Of a stretch of 16,655 nt of DNA, positions 1 through 7,893 are shown piece by piece. Below the pieces are notes generated by a model. That model was not told the origin of the DNA. It searched no databases and saw nothing but the letters and a program-made list of their open reading frames with translations. The position numbers and the translations under genes were made by a program. Every line of letters starts with the position of its first letter. Position 1 is the stretch's first letter. Source of the DNA: GCA-2786165 sp964625775. GTDB taxonomy: Bacteria > Pseudomonadota > Gammaproteobacteria > Legionellales > Legionellaceae. The stretch covers positions 1 to 16,655 of the forward strand of contig CAZVEH010000050.1 in assembly GCA_964625775.1 (NCBI GenBank). Reading direction: 5' to 3'.

Positions 1-53
1 GTACCACACGACAGGAGATCCCTCGCTGCGCTCGGGATGACGTGGGGAGTTAC
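1..53. repeat. 53-bp inverted repeat, left copy (possible insertion-element end)
   Basis: This segment is the reverse complement of 16257-16309 with one mismatch (52 of 53 bases). Its core contains an imperfect palindrome (ATCCC...GGGAT flanking a CGCTGCG centre) of the REP/MITE-like kind that recurs in many bacterial genomes. Its inner edge reads TTAC, the complement of the GTAA that starts the right copy. IS66-family elements typically start GTAA and end TTAC, so this could be the right end of an element lying outside the window. It begins at the window edge, so it may extend further left. Confidence 0.85.
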
Positions 54-95
54 CACTTATATCCGTACTCGAGTTTAGCCATTTTTCCCTAATCC

Positions 96-135
96 GTTCG
101 CCCTGAGGAGCGTGCATAGCACGCGTCTCGAAGGG
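96..135. repeat. Palindromic intergenic repeat (REP/MITE-like)
   Basis: The segment can fold into a long imperfect hairpin: GCGTGC (110-115) pairs with GCACGC (119-124) across an ATA loop, GAG (105-107) pairs with CTC (127-129), and CCCT (101-104) pairs with AGGG (132-135). The outer sequence, beginning GTTCGCCCTGAG, resembles widespread proteobacterial intergenic palindromes. That likeness is from memory, not from a search. It is unrelated in sequence to the 53-bp repeat beside it. There is no T-tract, so it is unlikely to be a classical terminator. Confidence 0.6.
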
Positions 136-319
136 ATTTATAAGCGGCTAAAGTGAGTTGATAGATCAAAGAATTAGTTTTTCTTCTAAGCATTTACCTA
201 TTAGCCTCAAAAAATTCGTGCGCAGTAGCAGTATAATTGGGCTTCAGTTATTATATTGCTGCAGTTCCCAATATTCATATAACTCAAATGCAATTCTTTA
301 TAATAACTCGAGCAAAAAA

Positions 320-1021
320 ATGACATCAATAAGCGAGTCGGATATCAGCAAGGGACAGGCTATCTACACGCCTTTTATGCTCAAACTGTATGACGTTTGG
401 GTCTTAGATATATCGAACACATGGATTTGGCGATGTTCGAAATTTGTTCTGCAAGAATATTTTAATCAGCATACTACCGTGAATCACTTAGATATTGGCG
501 TAGGCACCGGATATTATATTAAAAAATACCCATGGACATCGAATGCTAAACTATCATTGATGGACTTGAATCCCAATTGTTTAGAGGTCGCCAAAAATAT
601 GTCACAAAATATCACTCCTCATGTTTATCTTCATGATGTTTTTAAATCTAACAAGACTTTATTTGGTCAATTTCACTCTGTTTCCATGAACTATCTTTTG
701 CACTGCTTACCCGGTAGCTTCAAAACAAAATCAATCGCCATTGCAAATGCAGTATCTATGTTAATGCCTGGCGGAGTGCTATTCGGTGCAACCATTTTAG
801 CCAATACCAATCTTCACACTAAATTGAGCAAACACTTGTGTGCTTTTTACAATAAAAAAGGAATTTTTTCTAACGAAGAAGACACTTTGGAAGCGCTTAA
901 AATTGCTCTCGAAGAGCATTTAACTCAGGTTGAAATCAAGGTTGTTGGCTGTGTAGCCCTGTTTAAAGGAAACCGTAAACCTGCTGTTTTGAATAAGGCT
1001 GTAAATAAGCATTCAACTTGA
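320..1021 (+). CDS. Class I SAM-dependent methyltransferase
   Basis: The predicted protein has 233 residues. A Rossmann-type motif I, HLDIGVGTG (residues 56-64), is followed by the acidic residue at the end of strand 2 in SLMDLNP (Asp82), which normally contacts the SAM ribose. A hydrophobic MPGGVLFGATI segment fits strand 5. The N-terminus (SDISKGQAIYTP...LYDVWVL) is typical of a cytosolic family with small-molecule substrates; the substrate cannot be read from sequence. The frame is open from a TTG at 158, but the extra 54 residues are Ser-rich and lack domain character. The ATG at 320 places the conserved start correctly. A perfect TATAAT lies at 299-304, without a good -35. The gene converges on folD with only 5 bases between the stops. 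Family call is firm; substrate and start less so. Confidence 0.82.
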   Translation: MTSISESDISKGQAIYTPFMLKLYDVWVLDISNTWIWRCSKFVLQEYFNQHTTVNHLDIGVGTGYYIKKYPWTSNAKLSLMDLNPNCLEVAKNMSQNITPHVYLHDVFKSNKTLFGQFHSVSMNYLLHCLPGSFKTKSIAIANAVSMLMPGGVLFGATILANTNLHTKLSKHLCAFYNKKGIFSNEEDTLEALKIALEEHLTQVEIKVVGCVALFKGNRKPAVLNKAVNKHST

Positions 1022-1026
1022 AGCGT

Positions 1027-1884
1027 TTACTCAGTAAACGTGTTCATCCAACATGCAACTGTATTCTCCAAGAGCATCGTGACCGTCATGGGCCCGACGC
1101 CACCTGGCACAGGCGTTAGCCATGCCACCTGTTTTTGGGCTGCTGAAAAATCAATGTCACCCTGAATGGTATTTGCATCTGTTCGATGAATACCTACATC
1201 TACAATGATTTGTCTCTGTTGTAACCATGAAGGATGGATAAGATTGGGTACACCTGTGGCACTGACAATCAAATCGGCTTCACGGATATGTGCCTCCAGA
1301 TTTTTGGTTTGGCGATGCGCAATGGTGACAGTTGCTTTTGCCAATAATAATTCTAAGGCCATGGGTCGCCCCACGATATTGGAAGACCCAACCACTAAAG
1401 CCGAAAGACCCGAAACGTTCAACTGGTAATGTTGTAACAGTCGCATCACTCCCAAGGGCGTGCAAGGTCGTAATTGCGGATTCCCTTGTGCCAATCTACC
1501 CATATTCAAAGGATGAAAGCCATCGACGTCTTTATCAGGAGAAATGCGTTCAATGATCTTATTCGCCCGGATATGTGGAGGTAGGGGTAATTGCACCAAA
1601 ATACCGTCAATATCTGTAGATTGATTCAACTCATCCAGTAACGTTAATAAGTCTAACTCTGTGGTTTGTATAGGGAGCTCGTAAGGAACGGAGCGTATAC
1701 CCACGTGAGCGCAAGCTTTACGCTTATTTTGAACGTAAAGAGTCGATGCATGTTCGGTGCCAAGCAAAACGACTGCTAGACATGGTGGGCGATATCCTTC
1801 TAGAGTTCGTTGGCTAATACGTTGTTTGAGCGCGTTTCTCATTACGGAGGATACAAGTTTGCCATCAAGAATAGATGCTGTCAT
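1027..1884 (-). CDS. folD: Bifunctional methylenetetrahydrofolate dehydrogenase / cyclohydrolase FolD
   Basis: FolD interconverts 5,10-methylene-, methenyl- and 10-formyl-tetrahydrofolate in the cytosol with NADP, feeding purine and fMet-tRNA synthesis. Visible motifs are ASTLYVQNKRKAC with the catalytic Tyr50 and Lys54, DGILVQLPLP (94-103), SPDKDVDGFHPLN with the folate-contacting Asp (Asp122), the dinucleotide-binding VVGSSNIVGRP, and the C-terminal TPVPGGVGPMT signature. The frame is open to a TTG at 1899, but the ATG at 1884 gives 285 residues, the usual length, and gives the catalytic residues the same numbers as in E. coli FolD. An AAGG lies 11 bases upstream of this ATG. A CGTTTAC/GTAAACG hairpin (1024-1040) covers the stop codon but has no T-tract. 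The gene is single and points away from truA. Confidence 0.96.
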   Translation of the reverse strand: MTASILDGKLVSSVMRNALKQRISQRTLEGYRPPCLAVVLLGTEHASTLYVQNKRKACAHVGIRSVPYELPIQTTELDLLTLLDELNQSTDIDGILVQLPLPPHIRANKIIERISPDKDVDGFHPLNMGRLAQGNPQLRPCTPLGVMRLLQHYQLNVSGLSALVVGSSNIVGRPMALELLLAKATVTIAHRQTKNLEAHIREADLIVSATGVPNLIHPSWLQQRQIIVDVGIHRTDANTIQGDIDFSAAQKQVAWLTPVPGGVGPMTVTMLLENTVACWMNTFTE

Positions 1885-1899
1885 AAATGAAACGTCCAA

Positions 1900-2131
1900 C
1901 CTTATATAAAAATGACATCATAAAACATCTAGGCCACCAATGCTATTTTAGCAGAACAGATAGGATTGGAGTTAGACTGTAAAAGAGATATTCGATGCAC
2001 AAAAGAACGTAATGGTGGATTTGGTTGCGCTGCAAAATTCAGACATAGAAATTAGTCCCTACCAAGTAGCTTTAAACTGGACAAAATAAGGCGTTTGCGA
2101 TACATTGAGCATTATTTTTTGAGATTTTTAC
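1900..2131. other. Intergenic region with decayed coding-like stretch
   Basis: This gap lies between the divergent folD and truA genes and must hold both promoters. No convincing -35/-10 pair stands out. On the plus strand, 1933-2055 is an open stretch of 40 codons with no start (contains KERNGGFG), and 2012-2089 is a 25-codon ATG ORF in another frame (ends SPYQVALNWTK). Together they read like the remains of a gene broken by frameshift, but I cannot assign a family. Confidence 0.3.
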
Positions 2132-2923
2132 ATGCGTATTGCCTTAATTGTGGAGTATGACGGTAGTCAGTATCACGGCTGGCAATCACAACCTGGGTTG
2201 CATACAGTACAAGGCACCCTAGAAACAGCACTGAGCCAAATTGCCAATGATGACATCAAAGTCATTTGTGCGGGAAGAACAGATACCGGCGTGCACGCTA
2301 CAAATCAAGTGATTCATTTTGATTCCGACAAAGATCGAAATGTGCGCGCATGGATTTATGGCGCAAATTCATTTTTGCCCAAGGACGTGTGTGTGCGCTG
2401 GGGCAAAGAAATGCCGGACACATTTCATGCCCGCTACTCAGGGTTATCACGCCGCTATCGGTATGTGATCCACAATACACCCATTCGCCCAGCGTTGCTG
2501 AGGTCTAATGTCACATGGCAATATCGACAATTGGATCACAGGTTGATGCACGAAGCAGCTCAAACCTTAATTGGAGAGCATGATTTCACTTCTTTTCGAT
2601 CAGTAGAATGTCAGTCTAAAACACCCATGCGTTCGGTGTTCCAGATTTCCGTGGTTCGAAAACTCGATTTCATCGTAGTGGATGTTTGTGCCAATGCATT
2701 TTTGCATCATATGGTGAGAAATATTGTAGGTGTGTTGATGTCAGTAGGGGCAGCTCGGCATCCTGTAGCTTGGGTAAAAGAAGTGTTGGACGCTAAAGAC
2801 AGAAAGCTGGGTGCAGAAACCGCGCCTCCATATGGCTTATATCTGGTTTCAGTCGCTTATCCGGAAGAGTTTGGAATGATTGAGCAGTTTTCTGAATCTT
2901 TATTTTTTGATTTAGGGAGCTGA
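2132..2923 (+). CDS. truA: tRNA pseudouridine(38-40) synthase TruA
   Basis: TruA converts uridines 38-40 of the tRNA anticodon stem-loop to pseudouridine. The 263-residue protein has the family's usual length. It opens with the typical ALIVEYDGSQYHGWQ strand. The catalytic aspartate sits in CAGRTDTGVHA (Asp51). The later signatures FHARYSGLSRRYRYVI, the FTSFRS segment and NAFLHHMVRNIVGVLM are all present and in order. The ATG start has a short GAG-type ribosome-binding site 8 bases upstream. It is the first gene of a rightward block; glnS starts 43 bases after its stop. Nothing is missing or unusual in the protein. Confidence 0.97.
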   Translation: MRIALIVEYDGSQYHGWQSQPGLHTVQGTLETALSQIANDDIKVICAGRTDTGVHATNQVIHFDSDKDRNVRAWIYGANSFLPKDVCVRWGKEMPDTFHARYSGLSRRYRYVIHNTPIRPALLRSNVTWQYRQLDHRLMHEAAQTLIGEHDFTSFRSVECQSKTPMRSVFQISVVRKLDFIVVDVCANAFLHHMVRNIVGVLMSVGAARHPVAWVKEVLDAKDRKLGAETAPPYGLYLVSVAYPEEFGMIEQFSESLFFDLGS

Positions 2924-2928
2924 TTTAT

Positions 2929-2942
2929 CTGACGTACGTCAG
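2929..2942. promoter_or_regulatory. 14-bp perfect palindrome between truA and glnS
   Basis: CTGACGTACGTCAG is a perfect 14-bp palindrome in the 43-bp truA-glnS gap. As RNA it could form a 5-bp stem with a GTAC loop, followed by an AT-rich stretch, so it may be a weak terminator or attenuator. As DNA it is a symmetric site suited to a dimeric regulator. The sequence does not decide between these. Confidence 0.4.
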
Positions 2943-2966
2943 TTGAATTTTAATAGTAGGAATGTC

Positions 2967-4655
2967 ATGAGTCATACGATAAAAGCAGATAATGAAGTAG
3001 AAAAACCGCTACATTTTATTCAACAGTTGATTGTCCAGGACCTTGCTAATGGGACTCATACAGAGATCGTGACCCGTTTTCCCCCTGAACCCAATGGTTA
3101 TTTACACATTGGACATGCAAAATCAATTTGTCTAAACTTTGGCTTGGCAGAAACGTATCAGGGTCGTTGTTTTCTGCGTTTCGATGATACAAATCCCTTA
3201 AAAGAAGAAGAAGAGTTTGTGCACGCCATTCAGGATGACGTGACTTGGCTAGGATTCGAATGGTCTGGTTTAACCTATTCTTCAGATTATTATCAACAAT
3301 TATATGACTTTGCAGTGATGTTGATTGAAAAGGATTTGGCGTACGTCGATAGTTTGACCATGGAAGAGATTCGTGAATATCGCGGTGCCTTACAACAACC
3401 AGGCAAAAATAGTCCTTACCGAGATCGATCCAAAACAGACAACCTAGCTCTTTTTGCCGATATGAAAGCTGGTAAATATGCGGATGGTACCCATGTGTTG
3501 CGTGCAAAAATTGACATGCAATCGGGAAATATCAATATGCGTGATCCTGTGCTGTACCGTATACGGCATGCGACTCATCAACGTACTGGCGACGCTTGGT
3601 GTATTTACCCTATGTATGATTATGCTCACCCTGTATCAGATGCTTTGGAGCACATTACCCATTCTTTGTGTACTTTAGAGTTCCAAGATCACCGACCTTT
3701 ATACGATTGGTTGATTCAACATTTACCCGTGCCTGCCAAACCCGTACAAACAGAGTTTGCACGCTTAAACCTCTCACATACGGTGACTTCCAAACGCAAG
3801 TTACGTGAGTTGGTGGAAAAAAATATTGTTACGGGTTGGGATGATCCTAGATTGCCTACACTCAAAGGTATGCGCCAACGTGGTTACCCGCCAGAAGCGA
3901 TTCGACAATTTTGTGAGATTATTGGTATTTCTCGCTCAGATTCAGTGATTGACATGTCAATTTTGGAAGATTGTGTGCGCACTGTGCTTAATCAAAACAC
4001 CAAACGTTTGCTTTGTGTTCAGGATCCACTAAAAGTGGTAATAGAAAACTTTCCTGGTGACGAAGTGATGTCTTTAGAGGGGCGTCTTTTGCCCTCAGAT
4101 CCAAATTCTTCGACTCGTATCATTCCGTTTACGAAGGAAATTTATATTGAACGTTCTGACTTTATGGAACAACCCTCTAAGCATTTTTTCCGTTTAGCAC
4201 CTGGTACCGAAGTGCGGTTGCGCTTTGCCTATGTGATTCGCTGCACAGATGTGATTCGCAATGAGCAGGGCGATATCATTGAACTACGTGCTCAACTCGA
4301 CCCTAACACTTTAGGTAAAAATCCTGAAGATCGAAAAGTGAAAGGAGTCATTCATTGGGTATCTGCTACGCATGCTCAGCCAATGACCATTTATCAATAT
4401 GATCGTTTGTTTCATGATCCCAATCCTGGACGTGAAGATGATTTTTTTCAATTTCTTAACCACCATTCTCTGGATGTGATCCAGGGGTTTTGTGAGCCTG
4501 CTGTTGCGGATTTGGCATTGAATGAAGTCGTGCAGTTTGAACGACTGGGGTATTATGCTATGAACCAAGCCACAGAATCTGGCAAAATCAATCGATGTCA
4601 TCGTGTGGTGGATTTAAAAGACAGTTGGGGAAAACTTGAAATCAAAGGTGGATGA
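2967..4655 (+). CDS. glnS: Glutamine--tRNA ligase GlnRS
   Basis: GlnRS charges tRNA-Gln with glutamine in the cytosol; its presence implies direct charging rather than sole reliance on the Glu-tRNA amidotransferase route. The 562-residue protein has FPPEPNGYLHIGHAKS with the class I HIGH box (residues 47-50), PYRDRS, the GlnRS-type DPVLYRIRH and CIYPMYDYAHPVSDALE segments, and the second nucleotide-binding signature as VTSKRKL (273-279). Many bacterial GlnRS have VMSKRKL here, so this copy has Thr for Met. The frame is open to a TTG at 2943, but the ATG at 2967 has an AGG about 6 bases upstream and gives the normal length. The C-terminal beta-barrel anticodon domain is complete. The stop overlaps the cysS start. 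Confidence 0.97.
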   Translation: MSHTIKADNEVEKPLHFIQQLIVQDLANGTHTEIVTRFPPEPNGYLHIGHAKSICLNFGLAETYQGRCFLRFDDTNPLKEEEEFVHAIQDDVTWLGFEWSGLTYSSDYYQQLYDFAVMLIEKDLAYVDSLTMEEIREYRGALQQPGKNSPYRDRSKTDNLALFADMKAGKYADGTHVLRAKIDMQSGNINMRDPVLYRIRHATHQRTGDAWCIYPMYDYAHPVSDALEHITHSLCTLEFQDHRPLYDWLIQHLPVPAKPVQTEFARLNLSHTVTSKRKLRELVEKNIVTGWDDPRLPTLKGMRQRGYPPEAIRQFCEIIGISRSDSVIDMSILEDCVRTVLNQNTKRLLCVQDPLKVVIENFPGDEVMSLEGRLLPSDPNSSTRIIPFTKEIYIERSDFMEQPSKHFFRLAPGTEVRLRFAYVIRCTDVIRNEQGDIIELRAQLDPNTLGKNPEDRKVKGVIHWVSATHAQPMTIYQYDRLFHDPNPGREDDFFQFLNHHSLDVIQGFCEPAVADLALNEVVQFERLGYYAMNQATESGKINRCHRVVDLKDSWGKLEIKGG

Positions 4656-6034
4656 TGCTAAGCATTTATAACTCTCTTACTCGACAAAAGGAACGCTTTA
4701 CCCCGTTAATAGAGGGAAAAATTGGTATCTATGTATGTGGTATGACCGTATATGATCGTTGTCACCTTGGCCATGGACGCTCCATGGTTTGTTTTGACGT
4801 GATAGTACGTTTTTTGCGTGAGTTGGGATATGCGGTCACCTTTGTACGCAATGTGACTGATATTGATGATAAAATTATCACACGAGCTATTGAAAGAGGC
4901 ATCTCGATTCAAGAGCTCACCCAAGAGCAAATTGCTTGGATGCATGCAGATGCCAAAGCCCTGAATACAATCCCCCCCGATTTTGAACCGTGTGCCACAC
5001 AACACATGCCACATATTATCGCATTGATTCAACGTTTGATGGATTCTGGACATGCTTATCTAACACCCCAAGGGGATGTATGCTTTCAGGTATCTCAATT
5101 TTCAGGGTATGGAAAACTATCACAACAAGATTTGGAGAAACTGGTTTCTGGATCAAGAATAGACATTGATCTGGAAAAACAGTCCCCATTGGATTTTGTG
5201 CTTTGGAAAAAAGCCAAACCCCAGGAACCTGCTTGGGATTCACCATGGGGAGAAGGGCGCCCTGGTTGGCATATAGAATGTTCTGCCATGGCAATGGATG
5301 CATTAGGCGAGGAATTTGACATTCACGGTGGTGGGCTTGATTTACAATTTCCACATCATGAAAATGAAATTGCGCAATCTGAAGCGGCAACGGGACACAG
5401 TTATGCGCGTTATTGGCTCCATGTTGGCATGTTACAAGTGAATGATGAAAAAATGTCAAAGTCCACAGGGAATTTCTATACCATTGAAGACGTGTTACAA
5501 CAGCATCATCCTGAAGTCGTGCGATATTTTTTACTCAGCAGCCATTATCGTTCAAATTTGAATTATTCCGACGAAACGATTCACAATAGTTGCAAAGCCT
5601 TAATGCGTTTATATCAATCCTTGCGAAGCATTGAGATAGATAGCAACTTAGAGATGGATGCCGAATGGAAAAATCGATTTTACGCTGCGATGTTAGACGA
5701 TTTTAACACCCCCATTGCATTGTCAGTTTTATTTGATATCAGTCATGAGTTGAATAAAACGCAGTTACCTATACTCGCCAATACTTTAAAGTATTTGGGC
5801 GGGCTTTTAGGTATTCTTCAAGAACCTGCACATCAGTTTTTGCAAAATAGAATATTTCAAGACTCTGCACAAGAAGACAAGATCAATACATTGATCGCTG
5901 AACGAAATCAAGCTCGGAATAGCCAGGATTGGAAGCGTGCGGATGACATCAGACAGCGATTGCTAGCAGACGGTATAGAGCTAGAGGATACCAAAGAGGG
6001 AACAGTTTGGCGTTCTACACAGGGATTAAAATGA
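4652..6034 (+). CDS. cysS: Cysteine--tRNA ligase CysRS
   Basis: CysRS charges tRNA-Cys and uses a zinc ion to select cysteine. The 460-residue protein has the zinc ligand Cys29 in IYVCGMTVYD, the HLGHG form of the HIGH box (38-42), the second Cys ligand in WHIECSAMA, the His/Glu ligands in GGGLDLQFPHHENE, and DEKMSKSTGNF with KMSKS at 267-271. The C-terminal RADDIRQRLLADGIELEDT stretch is the usual DALR/anticodon end. Two ATG codons are adjacent (4652 and 4655). An AGG at 4646-4648 is better spaced for the second, which would give 459 residues and a TGATG overlap with the glnS stop. Either way it is likely translationally coupled to glnS. Confidence 0.97.
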   Translation: MMLSIYNSLTRQKERFTPLIEGKIGIYVCGMTVYDRCHLGHGRSMVCFDVIVRFLRELGYAVTFVRNVTDIDDKIITRAIERGISIQELTQEQIAWMHADAKALNTIPPDFEPCATQHMPHIIALIQRLMDSGHAYLTPQGDVCFQVSQFSGYGKLSQQDLEKLVSGSRIDIDLEKQSPLDFVLWKKAKPQEPAWDSPWGEGRPGWHIECSAMAMDALGEEFDIHGGGLDLQFPHHENEIAQSEAATGHSYARYWLHVGMLQVNDEKMSKSTGNFYTIEDVLQQHHPEVVRYFLLSSHYRSNLNYSDETIHNSCKALMRLYQSLRSIEIDSNLEMDAEWKNRFYAAMLDDFNTPIALSVLFDISHELNKTQLPILANTLKYLGGLLGILQEPAHQFLQNRIFQDSAQEDKINTLIAERNQARNSQDWKRADDIRQRLLADGIELEDTKEGTVWRSTQGLK

Positions 6035-7281
6035 CTGCCTTATCTAAAGGAATCGTTTTAGGTGGGGTGCTGCTCTACGCAATGATTTGCCATGCATTGC
6101 CAGCCCCATCGAAGGCTGATTTTCTAGTTATTTCTGATATTCATTTGAATGCAACTTCAACGCATACCATGAATTTTTCTCCCCGTATGCCCTCGCTTTT
6201 AAATGATTTAGATGTGGCAACATATCGCAAACTCATTCATAAATTGAGCATGGACATTCAAGCTGGTCTTGTCGCAAAACCAGAGTTTATTCTTTTGTTG
6301 GGTGATTTGGTGGGGCATATACGCTACTCAAGTGCAGATGTGATTACTAGTGAAACCATTGTGTTTGAAACATTGAGACAAGAGTTTCCGGATACGCCTA
6401 TTTTGTATGATTTTGGTAACAACGATTCTTTGCTGAAAGATTATGGTCCTTTTCGAACAACGCTCCCAGGCACTTCATTGAGATCGCCTGTTGATGTGAT
6501 GAAAACAGTATGGCCACAGGCTGATTTTTTATCCTCGGGTGTACAATGTGCACGGCAACTCCACACTTATCCATGCTTGATCCATACAAAAAAAACCAGT
6601 GGCTATTACTCTGCATATCTTAACAAACATGTAAGGTTGATAGCGCTGAATTCGGTGATGTTTTCAGATCAGTCTATTGAATCAGACAAGGAGATCACTA
6701 CTCAATTGGCGTGGTTGAAACAGGAATTGATCTCGGTGGAGAGAAATCGCGAGTCTGCCTTAATCGTTATGCATGTTCCGCCTGGTTATAATCTTTATCG
6801 TCCATGGTTTTGGTCGGACACGGCTTTTTGGACCGATTTGAGTTACGATACATTTATGGGCCACATCAATGCGCACCACTCATCAGTGATCGGTATATTA
6901 GCCGCTCATACTCATAAAGATGAGCTTAAAATAATGCTTGATCATGCTAAGAACCCTGTGGTTGGCGTTTATTTAAATCCTGCTTTATCGACTTCGCATG
7001 GAAATGCGCCCTCTGTACGATCGTATCAACTGGGGCAAGACTTGAAACTGCATTGGAGCTTAACCAACTATCAAACTTATTATTTTAAGCAAAAAGCGGA
7101 TGAGATGACATTAAACTTGCTATACGATTTTCGAGAAACGTATTGCCATCCGTTTGAGTACAAGATGACCGATTGTTTAGAAAATGTCAGCCTTGAGAAA
7201 ATGCAACTTTACTATTCAGCGGGGAATAGCAAATTTTTTGAAAAAATAAATGTGCCAGGTAATATTTATTTTCAGAGGTAG
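6031..7281 (+). CDS. Exported calcineurin-like phosphodiesterase, acid sphingomyelinase/SMPDL3-like
   Basis: The 416-residue protein begins with a signal peptide (hydrophobic residues 7-20, likely cut near ALPA-PSKA), so it should act in the periplasm or outside. The metallophosphatase metal-binding set is complete and in order: SDIH (Asp36, His38), GD (91-92), GNND (129-132), VMHVPPGYN (His248) and AAHTHKDE (His293, His295). The pairs HVPPGY and HTHKDE are especially like acid sphingomyelinase and SMPDL3 enzymes, which cleave phosphodiesters in sphingomyelin or nucleotides. The substrate here is unproven. The chosen ATG overlaps the cysS stop as ATGA and has an AGGG six bases upstream; the frame is open back to a TTG at 6007. 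C-terminal cysteines (YCHPF, TDCLE) suit an exported fold. It ends the operon. Confidence 0.85.
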   Translation: MTALSKGIVLGGVLLYAMICHALPAPSKADFLVISDIHLNATSTHTMNFSPRMPSLLNDLDVATYRKLIHKLSMDIQAGLVAKPEFILLLGDLVGHIRYSSADVITSETIVFETLRQEFPDTPILYDFGNNDSLLKDYGPFRTTLPGTSLRSPVDVMKTVWPQADFLSSGVQCARQLHTYPCLIHTKKTSGYYSAYLNKHVRLIALNSVMFSDQSIESDKEITTQLAWLKQELISVERNRESALIVMHVPPGYNLYRPWFWSDTAFWTDLSYDTFMGHINAHHSSVIGILAAHTHKDELKIMLDHAKNPVVGVYLNPALSTSHGNAPSVRSYQLGQDLKLHWSLTNYQTYYFKQKADEMTLNLLYDFRETYCHPFEYKMTDCLENVSLEKMQLYYSAGNSKFFEKINVPGNIYFQR

Positions 7282-7369
7282 GCATATATCCATATCTCGG
7301 CTGTCAACACTTCGTAGGTTATATGCCATGCAAATAAGGCGTAAATCAAACATCAGATCACGGATTTTC

Positions 7370-7822
7370 TTAAGGGTTACAAGAAGAACTTGGCGAAGGG
7401 AACTCAAAATTATCAAAGCTGACGTCAGAAGGTTTCAAGCTATCTCCCTGCTTAAATTCTTTTCCATCACCATGATAAAGCGTGCCATCACCACAAGAAT
7501 AAGCTATTACTTTATTGGTTTTTATGTCTACAATAACGAATTCTTGACCTTTTTTTGCTTGGTCCTGAAAGAATGCCTCGGCATCACCTTTTTGCGGAAA
7601 AGACAAAACAATCCTTCCTTTTTCATCAACAATCGGTTCCTTATACCCAGGTTTGCCACCAAAAGCTGTTTTATAGGCTTGAATAATAGAATTTGTGTCT
7701 TCCTCTTCTTTGGGGCTAACGCCGAGCTCTAAACCCGTATTTGGAGATTGCTTGTATTTTTCTTCCTCACTTTCCTGGAGTGCTTTTCTTCTGAGTGCTT
7801 CCAATTGCTGTTTGCTGTCCAT
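7370..7822 (-). CDS. Short acidic hypothetical protein
   Basis: I do not recognise this 150-residue protein. It starts MDSKQQLEALRRKALQESEEEKYKQ, a charged helical segment, continues with an acidic linker (PKEEEDT) and a small predicted alpha/beta part (GRIVLSFPQKGDAEAFFQDQ, EFVIVDIKTNKVIAYS). It ends in a Ser/Pro-rich tail with one cysteine (SPSSSCNP). No signal peptide or membrane segment is visible, so it is probably cytosolic or exported by a dedicated machine. The ATG at 7822 has an AAGGA 7 bases upstream. The frame is open to a TTG at 7882, but that TTG is the first triplet of the -35 box of the promoter described next, so the longer form cannot be made from this promoter. A secretion-system substrate is possible but not shown. 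Confidence 0.72.
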   Translation of the reverse strand: MDSKQQLEALRRKALQESEEEKYKQSPNTGLELGVSPKEEEDTNSIIQAYKTAFGGKPGYKEPIVDEKGRIVLSFPQKGDAEAFFQDQAKKGQEFVIVDIKTNKVIAYSCGDGTLYHGDGKEFKQGDSLKPSDVSFDNFEFPSPSSSCNP

Positions 7823-7853
7823 CACATCATCCTTTTTGTAATACTGTTTTATT

Positions 7854-7882
7854 ATTCTAGATGAGCTCATATTTATTGTCAA
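7854..7882 (-). promoter_or_regulatory. Near-consensus sigma-70 promoter for the acidic hypothetical gene
   Basis: On the minus strand a perfect -35 TTGACA (7882-7877) is followed by exactly 17 bases and a -10 TAGAAT (7859-7854, five of six matches). Transcription would start near 7847, giving a leader of about 25 bases with the AAGGA ribosome-binding site before the ATG at 7822. It is the best promoter match I found in the window. Confidence 0.75.
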
Positions 7883-7893
7883 ACGAGCAGTTC

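Noticed and set aside
158..319. N-terminal extension of the methyltransferase frame from a TTG
   Set aside because: The 54 extra residues are Ser-rich and unlike the family; the ATG at 320 gives a normal domain start.
1024..1040. CGTTTAC/GTAAACG hairpin between the convergent methyltransferase and folD genes as a terminator
   Set aside because: It overlaps the folD stop and has no T-tract on either strand, so it is not listed as a terminator.
7250..7732. 160-codon plus-strand open frame opposite the acidic hypothetical gene
   Set aside because: It is Arg-rich with low-complexity composition, lacks a ribosome-binding site and is antisense to a gene with a strong promoter.
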